This document shows positions 36,651-45,187 of a stretch of 61,343 nucleotides of DNA, piece by piece. Both the position numbers and the translations under genes were made by a program. Source of the DNA: Saprospiraceae bacterium UBA7328 (GTDB taxonomy: Bacteria; Bacteroidota; Bacteroidia; Chitinophagales; Saprospiraceae); contig DKPS01000142.1 in the NCBI GenBank assembly GCA_002471345.1, forward strand, positions 1-61,343. The letters are read 5' to 3'. Every line of letters begins with the position of its first letter. Positions within the stretch are counted from its first letter, which is position 1. The notes below the pieces were generated by a model. It searched no databases. It was not told the DNA's origin and worked only from the letters and a program-made list of their open reading frames with translations.

Positions 36651-37462
36651 TTAAGAAATATACTTTCCTTGATAATTAATGACTAGTAACTCTTCTTCAT
36701 GAAGAAATACATCTGTAGGCTTATCTAGTCCTGTTTCTATGGTTTCTATAACATTGCCTTCATGATCAAATATGAAAACTCTGCTATTTTCAAAATCTGT
36801 AATATAGACTTCATCTGTAGTAACATAAATACCAGTTGCCGCATTCATGCCTAGCTCATCACCAAAGGTCAGTAATTGTTTTCCTTTCAAATCAAAAACT
36901 TGAATCCGGTTATTGTATGCATCAGCTACCCAAAGCTTTTCATTTTCTATTAGTATGTCTGTGGGATAATGCATTTCTCTATTTGCTTTACCTTTTCCTC
37001 CAAAAGAATTCCAATTAGATCCATCAAAGGTGATGATTTGATGATTATAGAAATCTGCAATAGCAGTAAACCCATCTACTACATCTACACCACCTGGGCC
37101 TTCGAGTTCAATTTCAGAAGTCAAGGTATCTACATTTGAATCTCCAAATTTATAAATCTGGTCAGCACCATATGAAGGCACTTACATATTGTCCATTCTG
37201 CTGATAATGTGCATAGGTCGCTGAATGGGTCCTACCTCTCTCGTCACCTTTCCTTCCTCATTAATGACAACTAAACGGTTGTTATCACCGTCACTGAGCC
37301 ACATTTCATTATTTCAATGGGTGATTCCTTTAGGAGCTACTCCATCTAACAAAATCGTTTCTTTCGGTTGCCATCCTTTTTCGCTACAGGATGCAAAAAC
37401 AACAATTAAAGCAATAAGGATCCCATAGGTCAATAAGTTTTTACACAGTCCTCCTCCCATTA
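36651..37462 (-). pseudogene. NHL-repeat lipoprotein broken by two in-frame stops
   Basis: One continuous frame from the ATG at 37460-37462 to the stop at 36651 encodes about 269 residues. It comprises a signal peptide with lipobox FASC, then five to six NHL beta-propeller repeats (NNEMWLSDGDNNRLVVI, LWVADAYNNRIQVFD, VYITDFENSRVFIFD). Two stops interrupt it: TGA at 37314-37316, after GITH, and TAA at 37182-37184, after MDNM. Repeats continue in frame on both sides of each. The apparent 176-residue ORF starting with GTG at 37181 is only the tail. The start overlaps the HMA gene stop (TAATG), so it was the last gene of that operon. Base-calling errors are the alternative. Confidence 0.8.
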
Positions 37463-38110
37463 TTTCTCACGCTTTATACGTTCATAAAGACAACATGCCG
37501 GCAAGTTTTCATACACCTCATCATCAGCACTGATGTTTCTTGTATCATGTCCCATGGCTACAACTGCTTTTTCTACATCATCTTTAGAGCATAAAGACTT
37601 GTCATATGAAAAGGACATTATTTTAGATTTCTCATCCCAATCTGCTTCCACAATACCTTCTATTCTCCGGGCAGCTTTCGAAATACGAGCACGACACATC
37701 TTGCAGGTGCCTTCTACAAAAATAGTAGTCTTCACTACCCTATTCCTGTCTACTTTATCTGACACGGCCACAGACTCCCCAATTTGAACAGATCCATCAG
37801 CTCTAGTTACTTTAGAAGATATTGCAGTATACCCTGCTTTATCTACTTTGTTTTCTACCTCCTCAAGTGAAAGCTCTTTGTCTGAAGGTGATGTAAATGA
37901 GAAATCACCTGACTCCATATCAATTTTGATATTCTTTATGCCTTTAAATTCCTTGATCTTTTTCTCCAATCCATAAGCGCAAAATGGACAACCTAGTCCA
38001 TCTACTTGTACTTCAAATAGATCTTTATCCTTTTTCTTTTGAGCCATTACTGGCTGAGCAAAGACACTTCCTAGAAATGTGATTGTTAATACTTTTATGA
38101 TGTTTTTCAT
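37460..38110 (-). CDS. Exported protein with two heavy-metal-associated domains
   Basis: 216 residues. The signal peptide ends near VMAQ. The first HMA domain has GLGCPFCAYGLEKKI (Cys41, Cys44) and the second VEGTCKMCRARI (Cys136, Cys139). The C-terminus has NLPACCLYERIK, with a vicinal Cys pair seen in other Bacteroidota copper-type carriers. It probably binds copper or another soft metal in the periplasm and hands it on. It sits between a frameshifted outer-membrane protein and the NHL lipoprotein pseudogene, but its own frame is intact. Confidence 0.82.
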   Translation of the reverse strand: MKNIIKVLTITFLGSVFAQPVMAQKKKDKDLFEVQVDGLGCPFCAYGLEKKIKEFKGIKNIKIDMESGDFSFTSPSDKELSLEEVENKVDKAGYTAISSKVTRADGSVQIGESVAVSDKVDRNRVVKTTIFVEGTCKMCRARISKAARRIEGIVEADWDEKSKIMSFSYDKSLCSKDDVEKAVVAMGHDTRNISADDEVYENLPACCLYERIKREK

Positions 38111-38183
38111 TATATAATTCTTTTTATGATTAATAGATAGAAGTCACATATTTGGACTTCTCCTTCATTTTATATTGTAATGG

Positions 38184-38959
38184 TTAAAATATATATCTAG
38201 TTTCTAAAAGAATATTCGAGTTTAAAACAAACTGATCTTTATTCTTCTGATAAAGTGGTAACTGAACTGCCATTTCCAAAGTCAATCTCCCTTTAGCATA
38301 TTGAATGCCTTGAGCAAAAAGTACCTCAAAAGCATCAGTGTTTGGCTGCCAATTATTTGCGTATTCAAAGTATAAGTTAATTTGTTTCACTGGATAAACA
38401 GGCTTCAATAATGGTAACCCTACTCCAACTTTCATTCTCATTTCATCAAAATCTCCACCAGGCACGATGTTATATCCCAGCTCTGTAGAAATCCCATATT
38501 TTATGCTTTCGTAACCAGACACCCATCCTATGTAACTTTGAAACTTTCCGCTACTTATTTCTACAGGCCCAAGCTCATATCCAATGGGAAAATTATGAAA
38601 GGTTTTCGCCACCATTCTAAATGTCTTAGCCTTTCCGTCTTTTCTGTAAAACTGATATTTAGCTAACAGCCCAATATCTCCTATTCTTCCTCCATTTTCT
38701 CTGTCCCTTCAACTTTGAAATTGTAGGTAGTCCATGGAATATGAATGGCTATAAGAGAATTAGAAGATTGGAGATAATGTATCATTACTGGTATCCTTCC
38801 AAAAGAACCGTCATCGGTATTCCTTATTTCTGTAAGTGTCTTTATTATAACAGAATTTCCGCCTAGCATTATAGGTTTGTCAGCGGTAATGGGAGGGCCT
38901 TGTGCTTGAATTTTTATCAGTGCAAATGTGCACATGACTACAAGTAATATATTTTTCAT
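38184..38959 (-). pseudogene. Outer-membrane transporter-like protein with a one-base frameshift
   Basis: Two abutting minus-strand frames make one protein. The first has signal peptide MKNILLVVMCTFALIKIQAQ and ITADKPIMLGGNSV...GRIPVMIHYLQ...VEGTEK. The second continues GGRIGDIGLLAKYQFYRKDGKAKTFRMVAKTFHN and runs to the barrel end LETRYIF. Adding one A to the AAAA run near 38689-38692 restores E-K-N-G-G-R-I-G-D with no stop; the repaired protein is about 258 residues from 38959. The order and motifs match a Bacteroidota transporter family found beside HMA proteins. No standard slippery heptamer is present, so programmed frameshifting is unlikely. A homopolymer sequencing error is possible. 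Confidence 0.78.
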
Positions 38960-39037
38960 TTTAATATTCATGATTGTTTAGAAATAAAACCTAGAGCATT
39001 CAATAGAGAATACTACTACTTAATAATCATGAAAGTC

Positions 39038-39505
39038 CTAACATAGGAAGGATTGGAAGGCAATTCTCATTTCATTGCCGTATAGAGTGTTATGGTTATT
39101 TATATCTGGAGGATGGCTTTGAGACAAAGAATACACATCTTCTGTGACAGCAATAAAAAGTGAAAGAGAAATAATAATAGGGGCAACATCCTCAACTCCC
39201 TGATTATCGAGCCCTTGTAGAACTATTGGAGCGTCATAATCCATTTTTCGGGACACTCTTTCGTTCTTGCAGCAGTTATCATCTTTTTCTAAATCACAAC
39301 TTTTTTCAGAATCATCTATGACTTTATTAGTACTATGACATGAAGGATTGGTCTTCATTTTATGACAACTTTTTGCTGCTCCAAAAAGAGCCATACTCTT
39401 AAAGTGTCCTTTGCAAAAATGAAGATCAGCGCTAAATCCTACACTGGTAAATCCAATGAGAATTGCTAATCCTAATGATATGACTCTTTTGATTATTTGT
39501 GACAT
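39038..39505 (-). CDS. HYC_CC_PP-type Cys/His-rich envelope protein
   Basis: 155 residues with an N-terminal membrane or signal segment (SLGLAILIGFTSVGFSA). The HYC motif appears as DLHFCKGHFKSMALFGAAKSCHKM (His29, Cys31), a middle Cys pair in DDNCCKNE, and a C-terminal SHPPDI. These are the parts the family is named for. Many Cys and His residues suggest metal binding, and the family often sits in copper or other metal loci, as here. The Tyr of HYC is replaced by Phe. It is the first gene of the run 39505 to 36651. Confidence 0.8.
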   Translation of the reverse strand: MSQIIKRVISLGLAILIGFTSVGFSADLHFCKGHFKSMALFGAAKSCHKMKTNPSCHSTNKVIDDSEKSCDLEKDDNCCKNERVSRKMDYDAPIVLQGLDNQGVEDVAPIIISLSLFIAVTEDVYSLSQSHPPDINNHNTLYGNEMRIAFQSFLC

Positions 39506-39560
39506 TTATCCTCCGTCATCTCTCAACGAAATTAATGCAAGAATAGTTTGATTTAAATTG

Positions 39561-39593
39561 AAAAGCCGAAGAATTTCAAATTCTCCGGCTTTT
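39561..39593 (-). terminator. Terminator after the DUF2911 gene
   Basis: A near-perfect 16-base inverted repeat (AAAAGCCG...CGGCTTTT, one A-C mismatch) with a minimal loop and flanking A/T tracts. It lies 31 bases past the DUF2911 stop and insulates the metal cassette from it. Confidence 0.85.
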
Positions 39594-39623
39594 CATTATT
39601 AGGTTATAGCTGACAGCAAAATA

Positions 39624-40472
39624 TTACATATTCCACTTAGCAATGTTGTCTTTATTCATTTTTACATAATCCGCATTCCCCGCTTTCTCTGCTAGTTCTA
39701 GTGAATGCTTAGCTACTTTTATTGCTTCGGCATTACGACCTAAAGAAGCTAAAATTTCAGCTTCCCATTTTTTCTGCCAAAATCTTGGCTCTCCTTGGCT
39801 AGTAGCTTTTTGAACATACTTTAGCGCCTTGTCTTTATCTCTTCCAGAATTGTACAAATAGATTCCAGCAGCATAATAATCATTTGCTGATGGACCTGCA
39901 AGTACCCTGTCAATGTTTGCCATTACCGCTTTATCGGTATGAACACCGACTTTTACTGGTACTAAGACATTGTCCCAAATCAATTCTAAAACAGCTCCAT
40001 CAGCCTCTAAATTAGCTAATGTGATGAAGAAGTTTTCTACTGAGAATGGAAGAGTTTGAGGAGTAACTGTAACTTTAGCTGCAGGTGTCTTATCCGTATA
40101 AGATCCAGCATTTGAGCTTTCATGCTTATGAAAAAGAACATCCCATGAAGCAGCATCGGGCACTGTCGTAATAGCATATGCACCAGCTTCAAGAGCCTGG
40201 CCTTCTACAGTTACATCTTCACTAAAAGTTATTTTGGTTGCTTGATTAGCACCAGTTCTCCACACTTTGCCAAAAGGAACAAGTCCATCAGCAGAGAAAA
40301 CGTCTCTTTCTCTTACTCCAGGTCTAGAGTATTCAAGTGATACTTCAGTAAGACCTACCATCTGAGTCATAGTAGCTTTAGGGCTTGGAGCAGGAGTGCT
40401 AATTTGACCATTTAGGTTATTAGCAAATAAAACAGTCATTGATAAGACTGAAATAGTAAACAAGTTTTTCAT
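39624..40472 (-). CDS. DUF2911 exported protein
   Basis: 282 residues. Signal peptide MKNLFTISVLSMTVLFANNLNGQ. The DUF2911 domain spans about 25-175 with VSLEYSRPGVRERDVF, VPFGKVWRTGANQATKITFSEDV, AGAYAITTVP and DVLFHK. The C-terminal 100 residues are TPR-like helices (ANDYYAAGIYLYNSGRDKDKALKYVQKA, WEAEILASLGRNAEAIKVAKHSLEL). Function of the domain is unknown; members are periplasmic and abundant in Bacteroidota. It is a single-gene unit with its own terminator. Confidence 0.92.
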   Translation of the reverse strand: MKNLFTISVLSMTVLFANNLNGQISTPAPSPKATMTQMVGLTEVSLEYSRPGVRERDVFSADGLVPFGKVWRTGANQATKITFSEDVTVEGQALEAGAYAITTVPDAASWDVLFHKHESSNAGSYTDKTPAAKVTVTPQTLPFSVENFFITLANLEADGAVLELIWDNVLVPVKVGVHTDKAVMANIDRVLAGPSANDYYAAGIYLYNSGRDKDKALKYVQKATSQGEPRFWQKKWEAEILASLGRNAEAIKVAKHSLELAEKAGNADYVKMNKDNIAKWNM

Positions 40473-40582
40473 TAAAGAATTTTTGGTAAATTAATCAGAT
40501 CAATAAACGTAACAAAGGAAGTTTTATGATGAGAGTTTACTGATTATTCTAAAAAATTCTAAAAAATGATGAAAAGTCTGGC

Positions 40583-41191
40583 TTACTTCTCTTGTATTAT
40601 CCTGTCCTTTAGGTGAATAAATTCTTCATTAGTTATCACTTTAGCTTTACGAAGCTGCTCGTACTCATGTAATCTTGCCGCTAGATCTGGGTTCATATCC
40701 GAGGTCTTTGATTCTGACTCTGATGCAGACTTATCAGCTTTATCTTTCTTCATTTTGCTCGCTACATCTTTTCCTTTCTCAAATTTTTCGTCATAATACT
40801 TTTTAAGGCTAGCCAAGTCGAAGTCTAAAAATGTACCTCCAGTTTCGAAGTGTTTTTTGAAGACTTCACCAACGGCATAGGTACTAGCTGCAGATAACAC
40901 TGATGTAGTCAATCCACCAAAAAAAGTACCTATTCCAGGAATTGCTTTGACCAAACTACCACCCAACCGTGCAAAACTTGCCCCTGTCAAAGCCGTAATT
41001 AAAGCTTTACCATCAGATTCCTTATAATCTATGCCAAATGCCCTACTAATCTGTCGAACCATCGCTATTTGGATAGCGCTAACTGCGAGAATATCTACCA
41101 TAGGAATAGGAATCATTCCTGCTCCTAATGTGATCAACATTTTTTCTCTAATTATAGAGTCAATTAAATCTTTATTTGCTGTTATTTCCAT
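40583..41191 (-). CDS. DUF697 protein with C-terminal SHOCT-like motif
   Basis: 202 residues. Residues 15-115 are hydrophobic DUF697/YcjF-like helices: ITLGAGMIPIPMVDILAVSAIQIAMVRQISRAFG and GIGTFFGGLTTSVLSAASTYAVGEVFKKHFETGG. A charged Lys/Ser linker follows. The end, DLAARLHEYEQLRKAKVITNEEFIHLKDRII, is a SHOCT-like short helix pair thought to mediate oligomerisation. No GTPase domain is attached, unlike many DUF697 proteins. Function is unknown; membrane association is likely. Confidence 0.8.
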   Translation of the reverse strand: MEITANKDLIDSIIREKMLITLGAGMIPIPMVDILAVSAIQIAMVRQISRAFGIDYKESDGKALITALTGASFARLGGSLVKAIPGIGTFFGGLTTSVLSAASTYAVGEVFKKHFETGGTFLDFDLASLKKYYDEKFEKGKDVASKMKKDKADKSASESESKTSDMNPDLAARLHEYEQLRKAKVITNEEFIHLKDRIIQEK

Positions 41192-41257
41192 AGGCCTAAT
41201 ATCAATTCATTTTTTGGAAAATGTTTGAAATTTAGATAAAGCAATAGCTAAATTCTA

Positions 41258-42307
41258 TTAAAATAGATGCCTATTAATATCCACATCATTTAATATTTGG
41301 TCACCTTTTAAAATATGCTTAACAAGCATTTTGCTGAAATAAGGTGCTAGTGATGCACCTTTTGTTCCGAGGCCATTAAAAAGGAATATGTTTTTGAGAC
41401 TGGGGTGTGCGCCTAAGATCGGTCTTCTTTGCTTAGTGGATGGTCTTACAGCAGTCCATTCTTGCATGATTCTATAATTACCTTTGACACAAGCTGTAAT
41501 AAAGTCATGTAGTTCGTTTCTTTTTTTTGCATTTGGCAAATTGTTGTCTACCCCATTTTCATTAGTGCTTCCTATCCAATAACCTCCTTTACTATATGGC
41601 AATATAAATTTTTGATTTTTGATAATATCCTCAAGATTATAATCCTCTAAATCAGCAATGATCACTTCTCCTTTTGTCGGATCAAAAGGTAGCTTTTTGA
41701 AAAAGGGATTATTGATGACTTTCCAGCCCTCGGCAAAAATTGCATGCTTCGTTTTATAGTTTTTTATTGAAATGATATCTTCTATGTGTATATCTGAATC
41801 TAAAACTCTTTCTTGTATAAAGACACCTCTATTTTTTAGCTCCTTTCTAGCATTTAGTATCAATCCAGGAATATCGACTTGGTAACTATTTCTTACTTCG
41901 CCAAAAACAACTTTATTGTTGAATGCTTGAGTATAGACTTTATCTTTTATAATCTTTCCAAAAAAATCCTTGTAATCCTGTTTTCCAGATTGACCAGACC
42001 AAAGGTTTTCTTCTAATACATTTGATAATGCCCTTAGAACTCTTTTTGGTTTTATTACTTCAATACCCCAACGTCTTTCCATAAGACGATAAAAATGAAG
42101 CGCTTCCGAAAGTAATTGATCAAACATCCAACTTTTGACATATCTCCTTCCAGTTATTGGATTTATTATTCCTGAACTTACAAGTGAAGCTGTCTGTTCT
42201 TTGGCTTCATCTATTACTAACACAGATTTCCCTGCATCCAATAATCTTATAGCCAATGATGTACCAGCTAACCCCTGCCCTACTATTATAAAATCAACTG
42301 GTTTCAT
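41258..42307 (-). CDS. FAD-dependent oxidoreductase (DadA/GlyOx-like)
   Basis: 349 residues. The Rossmann motif FIIVGQGLAGTSLAIRLLDAGKSVLVIDE is at the N-terminus. Substrate-domain blocks follow, including SSGIINPITGRRYVKSW and PYSKGGYWIGSTNE, and the C-terminal FLFNGLGTKGASLAPYFSKMLVKHIL holds the flavin. It belongs to the D-amino-acid/glycine oxidase-like group; the substrate is unknown. The start directly abuts the photolyase stop, so the two flavoproteins are probably co-transcribed. Confidence 0.88.
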   Translation of the reverse strand: MKPVDFIIVGQGLAGTSLAIRLLDAGKSVLVIDEAKEQTASLVSSGIINPITGRRYVKSWMFDQLLSEALHFYRLMERRWGIEVIKPKRVLRALSNVLEENLWSGQSGKQDYKDFFGKIIKDKVYTQAFNNKVVFGEVRNSYQVDIPGLILNARKELKNRGVFIQERVLDSDIHIEDIISIKNYKTKHAIFAEGWKVINNPFFKKLPFDPTKGEVIIADLEDYNLEDIIKNQKFILPYSKGGYWIGSTNENGVDNNLPNAKKRNELHDFITACVKGNYRIMQEWTAVRPSTKQRRPILGAHPSLKNIFLFNGLGTKGASLAPYFSKMLVKHILKGDQILNDVDINRHLF

Positions 42308-43621
42308 CTATCTATTTAATGCACTTTTGTATCGTTCTAGACATCGTAATCTTGCGGTTTTATGATCAACGATAGGTTTTACATAATCAAAAGTATCAAT
42401 TTCAGGCACCCACTTTTTTGTGTAATTTAAATCTTTATCAAATTTTTGAAGTTGAGAAGTAGGATTAAAAATTCTAAAATATGGCGCAGCATCAGTTCCG
42501 CATCCTGCAGCCCATTGCCATCCCCCATTATTAGATGCTAGGTCAAAATCAAATAGTTTTTGAGCAAAATATGCCTCGCCCCATTTATAATCAATCAATA
42601 AATGTTTAGTCAAAAAGCTAGATGCCACCATTCTCACCCTGTTATGCATATTGCCTGTGGCATTCAACTCCCTCATTCCTGCATCTACCAGTGGGTATCC
42701 GGTTTGGCCATCACACCATTTACGAAACATCTCTTCATCATTTTCCCACTCAATTTCTTCATATTTTATTCTAAAACAACTTTTTGCAACATGAGGAAAA
42801 TTAGACAAGATTTGGCTATAAAAGTCTCTCCAGATTAATTCACTTAGAAATGTATCATTCAGTTTCTTCCCGATTTGAGCCAATCTTCTTATTCCTAATG
42901 TGCCAAACCTCAAATGAACACCTAGTTTTGAAGTGCCTCGAAATTGCCCGGGGAAATTTCTAGTGGTATCGTATTGAGAAATAATATCGTGATCCACATC
43001 TAGAGGGGAAGCGGTAATCTTGCTTTTTTCGAAATTCATTTCTGATAAACTTACAACGGATTGCGAATCCATTTTAAGGAAATGGTGGGCCCTTTCTTCA
43101 CTTTTAACTACGCTGAGATCATCATTTTTATTAATTTTTTGAAGCCATTTTTTTTTGTAAGGTGTAAATACAGTATAAGGTAGTCCATCATCCTTAGCCA
43201 CTTCAGTTTTCTCATAAATAATATGATCCTTAAAGTCACTAAACTGAACACCACTTTCTGATAAAAAAGATTTTACTTTTTGATCACGACTTATTGAGTA
43301 TGGCTCATAATCCCTATTTGTGAACACGGTTTCTACATTGTACTTTTTTACTAGAATTCTAAATACTTCTTCTGGGTCTGCATAAAAAGTCATAATGGAT
43401 GATCCAAATGCATTCAAATCATGATTGAGTGCATGTATGGTATTGTGGATAAAGGTCACTCTATGATCCTTTCGATCTTCTAGAATGTCAAGTATGTTCT
43501 TATCAAAGATGAAGATTGGAATTACCTCTAAACCGGCTGACAAAGCCTGATATAATCCATTATTGTCAGAGAGGCGTAAGTCTCTTCTAAACCAAAAAAT
43601 GTTAATCCTTTTACCATTCAT
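42308..43621 (-). CDS. Deoxyribodipyrimidine photolyase / cryptochrome
   Basis: 437 residues. The N-terminal antenna domain opens INIFWFRRDLRLSDNNGLYQAL. The FAD-binding C-terminal domain has LIWRDFYSQIL, GYPLVDAGMRELNATGNMHNRVRMVASSFLTKHLLIDYKWGE and DFDLASNNGGWQWAAGCGTDAAPYFRIFNP. These are the marks of class I CPD photolyases and related cryptochromes. It repairs UV pyrimidine dimers using blue light if it is a true photolyase. It has its own divergent promoter near 43650. Confidence 0.93.
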   Translation of the reverse strand: MNGKRINIFWFRRDLRLSDNNGLYQALSAGLEVIPIFIFDKNILDILEDRKDHRVTFIHNTIHALNHDLNAFGSSIMTFYADPEEVFRILVKKYNVETVFTNRDYEPYSISRDQKVKSFLSESGVQFSDFKDHIIYEKTEVAKDDGLPYTVFTPYKKKWLQKINKNDDLSVVKSEERAHHFLKMDSQSVVSLSEMNFEKSKITASPLDVDHDIISQYDTTRNFPGQFRGTSKLGVHLRFGTLGIRRLAQIGKKLNDTFLSELIWRDFYSQILSNFPHVAKSCFRIKYEEIEWENDEEMFRKWCDGQTGYPLVDAGMRELNATGNMHNRVRMVASSFLTKHLLIDYKWGEAYFAQKLFDFDLASNNGGWQWAAGCGTDAAPYFRIFNPTSQLQKFDKDLNYTKKWVPEIDTFDYVKPIVDHKTARLRCLERYKSALNR

Positions 43622-43632
43622 CCTCTTCCAGA

Positions 43633-43663
43633 TTTGATTTGTGGGTACCCAAAGGTATATTTG
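43633..43663 (+). promoter_or_regulatory. Promoter for the TPR lipoprotein gene
   Basis: TTTG at 43633-43636, a 19-base spacer, and TATATTTG at 43656-43663. Both boxes and the spacing fit the Bacteroidota consensus. The start codon is 26 bases downstream. Confidence 0.7.
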
Positions 43664-43677
43664 TGACTTAAAGCAAT
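43650..43677 (-). promoter_or_regulatory. Divergent promoter for the photolyase gene
   Basis: On the minus strand, TACCTTTG (43650-43657) is an exact TAnnTTTG box, with ATTG at 43674-43677, 16 bases upstream, as an imperfect -33 box. Its -7 box shares bases 43656-43657 with that of the opposing promoter. Confidence 0.55.
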
Positions 43678-43689
43678 TTATATCCTTGT

Positions 43690-44604
43690 ATGAAATACTT
43701 CTTTATTCTTATAACTCTTTTACTTATGTCTTGTTCGCCATCTACCCCATCAGCGGAAGATGAACTTAACAAACTAGCAAAAGCATACGAGATTCAGCCC
43801 AATACTGAGCGAGCCACAGCATATCTCACCAAAGCAACAGACTTTATAGGAGAGAATAAAAATAATATGGCTCAAGTAATGCCAATCCTAAAAAAAGCAT
43901 CAGAGATTGCTATGGATGCCAAAATGCTGAGTAGAGCCTCTGGTTATCTAATGGCCCAGATAAGAGAGTCAAAAGAGGAGGAAGGGATTAAAGAGAACCT
44001 AATTCAATTAGGTGGAATAATGAAATCTCTTAATAAAGCTCATGCAGCTAATATTATTTTCAAAGGACTGATGGAAAGCTTTCCTAATGACATTGAAGTC
44101 TCTGCTCTCGAGTCAGAATTAACTGCCGAACTCGCTTCAGCTGAGGGTTATTTGAACTACCTATTTGATCAAGTACTCGTTGAACCTGATGAATATGGTA
44201 TTAATAGGCAAAATGCTACAAAATATGTAGATGGGACCGAAGCATTTGCTTTAACTCTTCCGACGGACAAGAACACACCTGATTTTTTGTATAAAGCGGC
44301 TGAGGTTGCAAGAAGCCTTAGAACAATGCCTAAAGCAATGGCTTTATATGACTGGATTCTTGATAAATATCCTAATCATGACAAGGGCCCTACTACATTG
44401 TTTATCAAAGGTTTTCTTTTAGAGCAAGAATTTGGTCAAGAAGATGAAGCGAAATTAGTTTATGAGAAGTTTCTGGAAATGTATCCCGAACACGAAATGG
44501 CATCGAGTGCCAAATTTCTTCTAAGCAATATGGGGAAAAGTGACGAAGAAATCCTTAAGGATATAGAAGAAAAAAGAAAAGCTAATCCTGATCAGGAGTC
44601 TTAG
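43690..44604 (+). CDS. TPR-repeat lipoprotein
   Basis: 304 residues, signal peptide with lipobox LMSC (Cys15). The mature part is a helical TPR-like array, clear in TRSLRTMPKAMALYDWILDKYPNHDKGP-type and EDEAKLVYEKFLEMYPEHEMASSAKFLLSN-type repeats near 215-285. Such proteins act as scaffolds in the periplasm or at the outer membrane. It resembles the BamD/YfiO-like group only in fold. It ends overlapping the convergent arrestin-like gene by 4 bases. Confidence 0.8.
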   Translation: MKYFFILITLLLMSCSPSTPSAEDELNKLAKAYEIQPNTERATAYLTKATDFIGENKNNMAQVMPILKKASEIAMDAKMLSRASGYLMAQIRESKEEEGIKENLIQLGGIMKSLNKAHAANIIFKGLMESFPNDIEVSALESELTAELASAEGYLNYLFDQVLVEPDEYGINRQNATKYVDGTEAFALTLPTDKNTPDFLYKAAEVARSLRTMPKAMALYDWILDKYPNHDKGPTTLFIKGFLLEQEFGQEDEAKLVYEKFLEMYPEHEMASSAKFLLSNMGKSDEEILKDIEEKRKANPDQES

Positions 44605-45080
44605 TACTTTTTGGACTTTGAAAAATGATGAACAGCCAATGGGTTCATTCTTACGCCTTTCACTTTAGCAGTAACTTCGATTCTGAATTTGGATTGTACT
44701 CTTTTGGCTGTCAGGGCTGCTTTTATAAAGGGTCTGAGTAACCAATTCTTTCCCATTCGATCAACTTGTGAAGTTTCATAACTGAAGTTAATCTTCAAAG
44801 GAGCCACCAATTTATCTTCTTCTGAAATAAGCATATCTAACTCTTCAAAGGACTCATGGAGTAGATATTCATTTATCAGTTTAGAATCTCCCCACCCTCT
44901 TCTATATTTCTCTATTAACTTAATACTCACATTATCTAAGACTAAATCACTCTTGGATGTGACGATAAGTTCAAAATTTAATTCATTCTGAGTTAAATCT
45001 ATTGTACTAGGGGCATCAATGGACATTTTTACTCCATCAATTCCAAACATATTTTTTATCCGACTGAACATCTGTGCCAT
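44601..45080 (-). CDS. Small all-beta protein, possibly arrestin/Spo0M-like
   Basis: 159 residues with no signal peptide. It opens MFSRIKNMFGIDGVKMSIDAP and is then built of alternating beta strands (NFELIVTSKSDLVLDNVSIKLIEKYRRGWG, KSKFRIEVTAKVKGV). The pattern of a G-I-x-G-V start and strands around I-K-L-I-E-K-Y recalls Spo0M/arrestin-like proteins, but the match is weak. Function unknown. It is isolated, preceded by a gap of about 107 bases without a clear promoter. Confidence 0.5.
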   Translation of the reverse strand: MAQMFSRIKNMFGIDGVKMSIDAPSTIDLTQNELNFELIVTSKSDLVLDNVSIKLIEKYRRGWGDSKLINEYLLHESFEELDMLISEEDKLVAPLKINFSYETSQVDRMGKNWLLRPFIKAALTAKRVQSKFRIEVTAKVKGVRMNPLAVHHFSKSKKY

Positions 45081-45187
45081 TTTGAGGGTATAACATTATT
45101 CTTCATGAATTTGATCCCTTTTTATAACAAATGAATAAGAAACTAGATGACCACTACAAAAATTCGGATGAAATTAAACGCAAATAT

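Noticed and set aside
37179..37316. Recoded TGA/TAA (selenocysteine or read-through) in the NHL gene
   Set aside because: Two different stop codons occur, no SECIS-like hairpin follows the TGA, and neighbouring genes are also broken.
38681..38700. Programmed -1 frameshift joining the two halves of the outer-membrane protein
   Set aside because: The site reads GAG-AAA-ATG with no A-AAA-AAG-type slippery heptamer and no clear downstream pseudoknot; adding one A to the run gives a simple repair.
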